Assembly: GCF_010499455.1 (NCBI RefSeq)
Contig: NZ_JAAGOH010000001.1
Location: forward strand, 310,001-374,000
Reading direction: 5' to 3'
Source of the DNA: Ideonella livida
GTDB lineage: Bacteria > Pseudomonadota > Gammaproteobacteria > Burkholderiales > Burkholderiaceae_C
DNA length: 64,000 bases
Shown: piece after piece, positions 57,696 to 64,000 of the stretch
How positions within the stretch are numbered: position 1 is the stretch's first letter
Layout: each line of letters begins with the position of its first letter
Notes under the pieces: generated by a model
Seen by the model: the letters and a program-made list of their open reading frames with translations, nothing else
What the model was told of the DNA's origin: nothing
The model's database searches: none
Translations under genes and position numbers: made by a program

Positions 57696-58943
57696 ATGCT
57701 CACCGTCGTCATCGCCCGCTACAAGGAAGACCTGGGCTGGCTGCACCAGCTGCCCGCCGACGCCCGCCTGCTGGTCTACAACAAGGGTCCGGAACTGGCC
57801 GCCGGCGTGCTGCCCGCCAACGCCCGGGTCATCCCGCTGGAGAACCAGGGGCGCGAGAGCGATACCTACCTGCACCACCTGATGCACGACCTGGACATGG
57901 ACCCGCAGGGCTTCACCCTGTTCACCCAGGGCGGCCCTTTTGAGCACGCCCCCTGGCTGCTGGACCTGGTGGAGCTGCGTGACCACTGGCGCGACGTGCA
58001 GCCCCTGTCGGTGCAGTGGCTGGCCGAGCAGCAGATCCCCCCCGGCCGCCTGGTCAAGGAGGACCAGCGCGACTGGATCGAGGACGTGCCGGTACGGCCG
58101 GAGCACTACTCGCTGCACACCTGGGCGCCGCTGTCCTTCCACGACGTGGGGGCGGTCAAGATCGGGCTGGCGTACCACAACATGCACGGGCTCAAGCCCG
58201 GCACCCACATCGGAGCGCACTTCTGGCACCTGTGCGGCCTGCACACGCTGGCCGCACAGGCGGCACAGGCCGACCTGGGGGTGTTCTCCTACGGCGCCAT
58301 CTTCGCGGTGCGCAACGCCCGCCTGCACGACTTCGTGCGCCAGCAGGGCGAATGCCTGCCCAAGATGCGCCAGCTCAGCCGCAGCTACGAGACCTACGGC
58401 TATATGTTCGAGCGCTCCTGGTTGCACTTCTTCGGCGAGCCCTGCCTGCGCCTGCCTGCACTGGGCCAGGCCGCCAGCCTGCAGCTCGCCACCGAACCGG
58501 CCCAGACCCCGGCCGCCGCCAGCCCCCAAACCCCAGCCCAAGACGAGGCCTGCCAGCTGGCCGACGTGCGCGAACAGGCCTTTGCCGCCAGCCGCGCCGG
58601 GGACCTGGACGGCGCCATAGCCCTGCTGGGCCAGGCCCTGCAGCGCTGGCCCGGCCAGGTGGAGGTGATCTCCGACCTGGCGGCGCTGGCCCTGAGCCAC
58701 GGTGAACCTGCGCAAGCCGCCACGCTGGCGCAGCACGCCCTCAAGCTGCAGCCCGAGCATGGCTGCAGCCTCTACACCCTGGCCATGAGCCAGGAGGCCA
58801 CCGGACAGGCCGAGGCCGCCCTGCACACCTGGCTGCGCCTGGCCGACGGCGCCGCGGTGGCCCACCTGCGCGAACAGGCCCCCGAACTGATCGAGGTGGT
58901 GGCCAAGCGCCTGGAGGACTATCGCCTGGCCATGGCCGCCTGA
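57696..58943 (+). CDS. DUF3431 domain fused to TPR repeats
   Basis: The 415-residue protein starts with a DUF3431-like domain (about 1-235; VVIARYKEDLGWLHQLP at the N-terminus and NQGRESDTYLHHLMHDL later), a fold close to nucleotide-sugar transferases. After a Pro/Ala-rich linker (about 260-285) come TPR-like repeats (about 287-400, FAASRAGDLDGAIALLGQAL). The domain occurs often in fungi and in bacterial glycan clusters, with no proven activity. It is preceded by a 145-base gap, so it may start a second transcript. Confidence 0.75.
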   Translation: MLTVVIARYKEDLGWLHQLPADARLLVYNKGPELAAGVLPANARVIPLENQGRESDTYLHHLMHDLDMDPQGFTLFTQGGPFEHAPWLLDLVELRDHWRDVQPLSVQWLAEQQIPPGRLVKEDQRDWIEDVPVRPEHYSLHTWAPLSFHDVGAVKIGLAYHNMHGLKPGTHIGAHFWHLCGLHTLAAQAAQADLGVFSYGAIFAVRNARLHDFVRQQGECLPKMRQLSRSYETYGYMFERSWLHFFGEPCLRLPALGQAASLQLATEPAQTPAAASPQTPAQDEACQLADVREQAFAASRAGDLDGAIALLGQALQRWPGQVEVISDLAALALSHGEPAQAATLAQHALKLQPEHGCSLYTLAMSQEATGQAEAALHTWLRLADGAAVAHLREQAPELIEVVAKRLEDYRLAMAA

Positions 58944-58962
58944 AGCACGCCAGGGCCGCACC

Positions 58963-59913
58963 ATGACCGTCATCGACCTGCCCACCCGCCAGGCCCGCCG
59001 CCCCCGACAGCCCCTGACCGAGGCCCAGGTGCTGGCCCTGCTGGAACGCCCCGCGCCCCCGGAGCAAGCCGCGGCCGAGGCGCTTCCCGCCCCCTCTGGC
59101 GGCAGCCCCCTGGCCCGTCGCATGAAGGCCAGCAAGCTCTACGTCTTCACCCTGCCCAAGGCCGGCACCTACTTCCTGGCCGAGCTGGCCTCGCGCCTGG
59201 GCTGGTACCACAGCGGCATCCACCTGGGTGAGGACCACTACCTGGACACCGCCGCCCAGAGCCTGGCTGAGAACGCGCACAACCCCTCGGCCGTGCGTCG
59301 CCAGCAACCCTTCACCCGCACCCTGGCCGAGCTGCCGGCGGGCGCGCTGTGCGTGGGCCACATGCCCCCGCTGTACTTCAACCGTCCGCACCAGGCCGAG
59401 GTGGCGGTGCTGGCCTGCCGGCGCCACCCGCGCGAGGCCCTGGTCTCGGAGTTCATCGACTTCCGTTTCCGGCGCGACGACGAGCTGGTGCGCTGGATCC
59501 ATCCCCGCACCGTGCCCGACCACCTGGCCGCCTTCACCCTGTACCTGCGCCAGCACGGCCCGGTCATGGCCGACATCGTGGCCACCTGGGTGGCCTACCA
59601 CCAGCTGCGCCAGTCGTCCTGGTATGTGCGCACCCGCCCCATCGGCGAGTACGCCGCCGTGGACTTCGAAACCCTGATGGGCGCCGACCCCCTGCCCGCA
59701 CTGCGCACCATCGCCCGGGCCTTTGGCCAGCGGCTGGACGACGCCAACCTGCTGGACCTGCACGCCCGCGCCAAGGCCGCCGACAACAAGACCAAGGCGG
59801 TGGGCCAGCGTTTTCCCATCCCGCGCGAAGCGCTGTGGACGCCACAGGCCGAAGCGGCCTACCAAGACCTGGGCATGCCGGAACTGGCCCGGCTGCTGGG
59901 CTATCCGGGCTGA
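58963..59913 (+). CDS. Sulfotransferase-like protein
   Basis: The 316-residue protein has the 5'-phosphosulfate-loop-like motif TLPKAGTYFLAELASRLG (about 63-80) and, 80 residues later, a region similar to the 3'-phosphate site, VLACRRHPREALVSEFIDF. This is the pattern of cytosolic-type sulfotransferases using PAPS, although the loop has Ala-Gly-Thr-Tyr instead of Ser-Gly-Thr-Thr. It follows the DUF3431-TPR gene by 19 bases. The acceptor could be a glycan made by the neighbouring enzymes. Confidence 0.78.
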   Translation: MTVIDLPTRQARRPRQPLTEAQVLALLERPAPPEQAAAEALPAPSGGSPLARRMKASKLYVFTLPKAGTYFLAELASRLGWYHSGIHLGEDHYLDTAAQSLAENAHNPSAVRRQQPFTRTLAELPAGALCVGHMPPLYFNRPHQAEVAVLACRRHPREALVSEFIDFRFRRDDELVRWIHPRTVPDHLAAFTLYLRQHGPVMADIVATWVAYHQLRQSSWYVRTRPIGEYAAVDFETLMGADPLPALRTIARAFGQRLDDANLLDLHARAKAADNKTKAVGQRFPIPREALWTPQAEAAYQDLGMPELARLLGYPG

Positions 59914-60070
59914 GGCCCGGCGCGGCGCCCGACCGCCCCCCACGGTTAGCATCCGTAGCCCCGGCACCTGCAGCGCCGGCCAGCCGCCGGGTGCCACAGA
60001 CGCTGGGTACCATGGGACAGCACGCGGCCCGGACCGGCGCCCGCGCCCCCTGTCCCACTGAAAGCCCGCC

Positions 60071-61285
60071 ATGCGCCGCTGCATCCTCCACTTCGGCATG
60101 CACAAGACCGGAAGCTCCGCCATCCAGTCCTACCTGTTCGAGCATCCGCCCACCGACCCCACGCGCTGGACCTACCTGCACTTTGGCCACGCCAACAGCA
60201 GCGGGTCGGTGCAAAAGCTGCATTCCCGCCAGGCGACCCGCAAGATCGCCCGCGCCGGAGGCCACCCGGCGCGCCTGGCTGCCGCCCAGGCCCGGCTGCA
60301 AGCCCAGCTGGAGCAGGCCCTGGCGCAGGCCCCGGCCGACACCCTCATCCTCTCCGCCGAGGGCCTGACCCATCTGCAGGAGCCGGAGCTGGACGCCCTG
60401 GTGCAGACCCTGCGCCGGCATGTCGACGTGGTACAGGCCGTGGGCTACCTGCGCCCGGTGGCCAGCCACATGGACAGCGCGCAGCAGCAGCTCATCCGCG
60501 GCGGCGGCCACCGCTTCGTGCCCTCGGCCAGTTTTCCGCGCTACCGCACCCAGCTGGAGAAGTTCGAGCGGGTGCTGGGCCGTGACCAGGTGCAGTATTG
60601 GCCCTATGAGCCGTCCACCTTCCCCGACGGCTGCGTGGTGCAGGACTTTCTGCAGCGCCTGGGGCTCACGCCCCTGCCCGGGGCCCAACCCCGGGTCAAC
60701 GAGCGCCTGTCGGCCGATGCCCTGTCCCTGCTCTATGTCCTCCAGCACGCGGCGCTGGTGCCGGCCAAGCAAAAGGACACGCGGGCGATCCGCGACCGCC
60801 TGATCCAGCAGCTCATCCGCCTGCAAGGCCCGCGCATGACCCTGGACCCGGTGCTGGTGGCCGGGCTGATGGCCCAGCACCGCGACGAGATTGAATGGGC
60901 GCAGGCGCGGGTGGCCATCCCCCTGGACACCCCGCAGGCCGCCTCCGCAGGCCTGCGCCAGGTGGCCACCGAAGCCGACCTGCTGCGGCCCGGGCCCGAG
61001 GCGGTGCGCTGGCTGTCCGCACAGCTGGGCACGCCGCTGGCCGAGGATGCGCCGCTGCCGGTCCTGGAAGGCGCCCTGTTCCAACTCTGGCGACGTCTAG
61101 AGGCCGAGGCATCGGGCCAGCCAGCCCCTGCGCTGCTGAGCGGTGTCGAGCTGGCACGGGCGGTGCGCCGCGCCCAACGCGAGGCCAAGCGGACCAAGCG
61201 CCGGCAGATCCAGCGCCGCCGTGAGGCGCTGCAGGCCAAGGACCAGACGCCACCGGCATCGGCCCCCGGCGCCGCCGCCGCCTGA
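60071..61285 (+). CDS. Second sulfotransferase-like protein
   Basis: The 404-residue protein begins LHFGMHKTGSSAIQSYL, a His-x-Gly-x-x-Lys-Thr-Gly-Ser-Ser loop typical of another sulfotransferase branch. The region AVGYLRPVASHMDSAQQQLI may be the 3'-phosphate site. The last 60 residues are very basic (KRTKRRQIQRRREAL), which could bind nucleic acid or an anionic surface. It lies 157 bases after the first sulfotransferase-like gene and converges with the DUF707 gene. It is clearly different in sequence from the first. Confidence 0.75.
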   Translation: MRRCILHFGMHKTGSSAIQSYLFEHPPTDPTRWTYLHFGHANSSGSVQKLHSRQATRKIARAGGHPARLAAAQARLQAQLEQALAQAPADTLILSAEGLTHLQEPELDALVQTLRRHVDVVQAVGYLRPVASHMDSAQQQLIRGGGHRFVPSASFPRYRTQLEKFERVLGRDQVQYWPYEPSTFPDGCVVQDFLQRLGLTPLPGAQPRVNERLSADALSLLYVLQHAALVPAKQKDTRAIRDRLIQQLIRLQGPRMTLDPVLVAGLMAQHRDEIEWAQARVAIPLDTPQAASAGLRQVATEADLLRPGPEAVRWLSAQLGTPLAEDAPLPVLEGALFQLWRRLEAEASGQPAPALLSGVELARAVRRAQREAKRTKRRQIQRRREALQAKDQTPPASAPGAAAA

Positions 61286-61319
61286 GCGCCACACCGCACC
61301 GGGCTGCACCCGGCAGCGC

Positions 61320-62363
61320 TCAATGCGCCCGGTAGCTCGGGAACATCTCCGCCCGGGCCAGGCTGCCCGCCTCCACCGCCGGCCGGGCGGCCGGGGTGCC
61401 AAAGTGCAGGCCGGCCGGGGCCAGCGCCTGCTCCAGCACCGCGCGCACAAACTGCCGGCCATAGCGCACCCGGCCCTGCTCGCCCCCCTGCCACCACGCC
61501 AGGTGGTGGCCCAGGTAGCGGGTGAGCTGCGCCGCGCTGAGCCGGCCCTGGGCCACCAGGGGCTGCAGGCTGGCCAGCACCGCCTCCAGCATCACATCCA
61601 GCTCGGTGGGGCTGGCCCCCAGGCAGACGGCGTCGCCGTTCTGCAGCAAGCCACCCAGGCTGAGGTGCTGGTCCGAGGCGGACTCGATGAAATGCGTGGC
61701 ACACACCCAGCCGTCCTCCTGCAGCGGTGAGCGGCCCGCCTTCTGGCTGAAGGCGTAGTTGGGGCCACCCAGCGGGCGGGTGTGGCGGATGGGGGTGTCG
61801 TCAACGATGGCCAGCCGTCCCAGCGCGCTCAGGCGTGGCCACAGGCTGTCCAGGCCGTAGCCGCTGATCGCCCCGTCCAGCGTGGGGTACACCCGCGCCA
61901 GAAAATCCACCGACAGCACCGGCGCCATGATCTCCACGAAGTTGGTGAAGCGCAGCTGGAAGGCCGGATGCTGCAGGGTGATGGGGTGGGCGAAGTAGGA
62001 GTCGTGGCTCAGCGCCGGCTGGGCCAGCTCCAGCCGCAGGTCGGCGCAGATGGCAAACAGGCGGCTGGCGTTCTCCGGTGTGCAGGCCAGGTCGTCGTCG
62101 GGGATCCAGACGTACTGGTAGCGGGAAACGGTGTCCCAGTGCTGTGCCAGGGTGGCCTGCAGACCAGGCCATTTGGCCCCCTTGACCAGGTGGGTGAACA
62201 CCGCCTGATCGGCCTCGGCCGGCGGCTCATCGCCGTACCACGAGAAGGCCACGTCGAAGTTCTGCTGCGCCAGGCCGGCCATGGCCTGCGGATGGAGCGA
62301 GCCGGGACCGGCACGCCAGAGGATGAGGTAGGGGCGCTCGCTCAGGGGGGGGGCGTCGGACAT
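61320..62363 (-). CDS. DUF707 family protein
   Basis: The 347-residue protein contains the DUF707 pattern: YLILWRAGPGSLH at the start, then the Asp-rich YQYVWIPDDDLACTPENASR and a second Asp/His region (SGYGLDSLWPRLSAL). DUF707 proteins resemble nucleotide-sugar glycosyltransferases and are common near glycan genes. It is the only gene of the cluster on the minus strand. ATG 62363 is preceded by a CTACAGTG-type element. Confidence 0.72.
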   Translation of the reverse strand: MSDAPPLSERPYLILWRAGPGSLHPQAMAGLAQQNFDVAFSWYGDEPPAEADQAVFTHLVKGAKWPGLQATLAQHWDTVSRYQYVWIPDDDLACTPENASRLFAICADLRLELAQPALSHDSYFAHPITLQHPAFQLRFTNFVEIMAPVLSVDFLARVYPTLDGAISGYGLDSLWPRLSALGRLAIVDDTPIRHTRPLGGPNYAFSQKAGRSPLQEDGWVCATHFIESASDQHLSLGGLLQNGDAVCLGASPTELDVMLEAVLASLQPLVAQGRLSAAQLTRYLGHHLAWWQGGEQGRVRYGRQFVRAVLEQALAPAGLHFGTPAARPAVEAGSLARAEMFPSYRAH

Positions 62364-62391
62364 GGCAGAGGGTGGCGGCAGGGGATGACCC

Positions 62392-62397
62392 ACTGTA
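62392..62397 (-). promoter_or_regulatory. -10-like element of the DUF707 gene
   Basis: On the minus strand TACAGT in the context GGCTGCCTACAGTG lies 28 bases before ATG 62363. The context GCTGCCTA recurs before mshE (845-856) and mshD. Confidence 0.35.
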
Positions 62398-62505
62398 GGC
62401 AGCCGCGCCGGTCGGCCATGCGCCGAACTGCAGGGCGAAGGCCCCGCAGATGCAGCCGCCGGCGGCGCCACCCCGGCCCGGGGCGCTGCCGCCGACCCTC
62501 CCGGG

Positions 62506-63477
62506 TCATTCCGGCTCGATGCGGGCGGCCTTGACCACCTTGCCCCACTTGGCGGCCTCGGACTTGATGAAGGCCGCGAAGGCCTCGGGCGTGCCGCCGC
62601 CGATCTCATTGCCCTGGGCCAGCATCAGCTCGCGCTGCACCGGGTCCTTCAGGGCGGTGTTGGCCGCCTTGTTGAGCAGGGCGACGATGGCCGCCGGCGT
62701 GCCCTTGGGCACCACCAGGCCCTGCCAGTTCATCGACTCCACCTCGGGATAGCCCATCTCGGCCATGGTGGGGATGTCCGGCATCAGCGGCGAGCGCTCC
62801 TTGCTGGTGATGGCCAGGCCGCGCAGCTTGCCGGCCTTGAGCGAGGGCATGGCCGCATACATCTGCTCGAACATCATGTCCACCTGCCCACCCATCAGGT
62901 CGGTGGTGGCCGCGCCGCCGCTGCGGTAGGGGACGTGGGTCATGTCGATGCCGGCGCTGTGCTCGAACAGCGCGCCGCTGAGGTGGTGCGAGCCGCCGAT
63001 GCCCCCCGAGGCGTAGCTGAGCTTGGCGTTCTTGGTCTTGGCGGCGGTGACGATGTCCTTGACCGTCTTGAAGGGCGAGTCCGGCCGCACGGTGAGGATC
63101 AGCGGACCGCGCTCGATCAGCATCACCGGAATCAGGTCGTTGAAGGGGTCGTAGCTGAGCTTCTTGAACAGCGCATGGTTGACCGCCAGGGGCGCGAAAT
63201 TGCCCATGCCGATGGTGTAGCCGTCGGGCTTGGCCTTCGCGATGGCATCGGTGCCCACGTTGCCGCCGCCGCCAGCGCGGTTCTCCACGATGATGGTCTG
63301 GCCCAGTTGCGAGCCGATGAGCTTGGCCATCTGGCGCGAGCGGATGTCGGCGCCACCACCGGCACCGTAGGGGCAGATCCAGGTGATGACCTTGCTGGGA
63401 TAGGTCTCCTGGGCCAGGCCCAGGCGGGGGGCCAGGGCGCCCAGGGCGGCGGCCTGCAGAAGATGTCGACGTTGCAT
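62506..63477 (-). CDS. Bug-family tripartite tricarboxylate transporter receptor
   Basis: The 323-residue periplasmic binding protein belongs to the TctC/Bug family, which is greatly expanded in Burkholderiales and binds carboxylates. The N-terminus MQRRHLLQAAALGALAPRLG has a twin-arginine-like signal (Arg-Arg-His-Leu-Leu), then the family start YPSKVITWICPYGAGGGADI and NRAGGGGNVGTDAIAKAKPDG. No TctA/TctB membrane genes are adjacent, so this is an orphan receptor. ATG 63477 was chosen because it gives the signal peptide. Confidence 0.92.
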   Translation of the reverse strand: MQRRHLLQAAALGALAPRLGLAQETYPSKVITWICPYGAGGGADIRSRQMAKLIGSQLGQTIIVENRAGGGGNVGTDAIAKAKPDGYTIGMGNFAPLAVNHALFKKLSYDPFNDLIPVMLIERGPLILTVRPDSPFKTVKDIVTAAKTKNAKLSYASGGIGGSHHLSGALFEHSAGIDMTHVPYRSGGAATTDLMGGQVDMMFEQMYAAMPSLKAGKLRGLAITSKERSPLMPDIPTMAEMGYPEVESMNWQGLVVPKGTPAAIVALLNKAANTALKDPVQRELMLAQGNEIGGGTPEAFAAFIKSEAAKWGKVVKAARIEPE

Positions 63478-63842
63478 GGGGTGGGTCTCCTGTGGTTGTG
63501 GGCTGCGCCAGGCGCTGCAAGGGATGCGCGGCGGGGCAGCAGCGGTGGCATGTTCAGTGCTGACGGCTTTCAGCGCACTTTCAACCTGGCGGATCAGGCC
63601 TAGGCAAAAACCCGCAGTCCTGCCAAGCCCCCGGGGCAGGCCGGGGTTTCGGCGCGGAACTGGACGGTCTTTACCCCGCAGTTCGAGGCCTTGGATGACA
63701 GGCTGTGTAGGAATTTGCCTGACACGGGCATTGGAGAAACCGGGACTCCAGTCACCGAACGCCGCCGATGTTTCGCCCCCGTGTCGCTCCGTAAAGTTCA
63801 CTCCAACGCAACACCACCGCAACACGCCCCAGGAGAAGCACC
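63478..63842. other. Intergenic region before flhD
   Basis: The 365 bases between the Bug receptor gene and flhD contain no gene. A nested inverted repeat (63608-63649) and the flhD ribosome binding site AGGAG (63831-63835) are visible. I see no clear sigma-70 or sigma-54 promoter. A long leader upstream of flhD would be in line with the heavy regulation known for this gene. Confidence 0.55.
63608..63649. other. Nested inverted repeat upstream of flhD
   Basis: AAACCC (63608-63613) pairs with GGGTTT (63644-63649) and, inside, CCTGCC (63619-63624) with GGCAGG (63635-63640). On the minus strand the right arm ends in GGGTTTTTG, which would act as a terminator-like tail; on the plus strand it is a folded leader candidate. 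Confidence 0.45.
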
Positions 63843-64000
63843 ATGGAAACCTCTCAAATCCTCGCCGAGATCCGCGAAGCCAACCTGTCCTACCTGATGC
63901 TGGCGCAGAGCCTGATCCGCGCCGACCGCGAGCAGGCCCTGTTCCGCCTGGGCATCTCGGAGGAAACCGCCAGCCTGCTCAACACCCTGACGCCGGCGCA
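63843..64000 (+). CDS. flhD: Flagellar transcriptional regulator FlhD, 5' end only
   Basis: The first 52 codons are visible before the window ends. The sequence (EIREANLSYLMLAQSLIRAD, then FRLGISEETASLLNTLTPAQ) matches the FlhD N-terminus, where the conserved L-S-Y-L-x-L-A-Q and F-R-L-G-I segments form the dimer. With FlhC it activates class II flagellar genes in enterobacteria and betaproteobacteria. AGGAG lies 7 bases before the ATG. flhC and the rest of the flagellar genes are probably just outside the window. Confidence 0.93.
   Translation, partial: METSQILAEIREANLSYLMLAQSLIRADREQALFRLGISEETASLLNTLTPA

Overview
The window is about 70% GC, almost fully coding, and reads as chromosome of a betaproteobacterium of the order Burkholderiales. 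The sdhCDAB-sdhE-gltA order, B-type aconitase, Bug-type tricarboxylate receptor, FlhD-driven flagella and dense 'proline-alanine' linkers fit the Rubrivivax/Leptothrix/Ideonella/Sphaerotilus neighbourhood. That placement is an inference from gene content, not from a marker gene. I see no rRNA, tRNA, insertion sequence, prophage or CRISPR array.

Left part (1-14.7 kb): the end of a DUF481 outer-membrane protein gene is followed by a compact operon for an MSHA-type (type IVa-like) pilus, in the order mshE-G-A-C-D-O-P-Q-I-(pilN-like)-J-K-L. Several junctions are ATGA or short overlaps, so translation is probably coupled. mshB, mshF, mshH, mshM and mshN are not in the cluster.

14.8-28.5 kb is a central-metabolism block. 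A leftward set (GntR/UTRA regulator, sdhC, sdhD, sdhA, sdhB, sdhE, gltA) diverges from a rightward set (mdh, a CitE-like lyase, acnB). The same 14-16 bp perfect palindrome lies in the regulator/mdh intergenic region and fills the -35/-10 spacer of the acnB promoter, so the GntR protein is the likely regulator of this TCA-cycle group. A DUF898 membrane protein and an M48 metalloprotease follow.

28.5-35.5 kb: a DUF779 protein and an aldehyde dehydrogenase gene face an AcoR-type sigma-54 activator, with a good sigma-54 promoter for the dehydrogenase. Next come a small predicted ribbon-helix-helix protein with a palindrome in its promoter, and an ammonium transporter with an NtrC-like site and a sigma-54 promoter.

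35.5-51.6 kb holds housekeeping genes: parC and parE with a lytic transglycosylase between them, an outer-membrane barrel, an MFS transporter, a methyltransferase, dapA-bamC, a small lipoprotein, a JmjC/cupin ribosomal oxygenase, slyD, dut, coaBC, a YecA-like SEC-C protein and a GNAT acetyltransferase.

51.7-62.4 kb is the most unusual part. It is an eight-gene set with an O-GlcNAc-transferase-like (GT41) protein, a glycosyltransferase-methyltransferase fusion, a CgeB-like glycosyltransferase, an unknown protein, a DUF3431-TPR fusion, two different sulfotransferase-like proteins and a DUF707 protein. It ends near a Bug-family receptor gene and the first 52 codons of flhD, the flagellar master regulator. 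My reading is a surface or flagellin glycosylation and sulfation island; the substrate cannot be read from the sequence.
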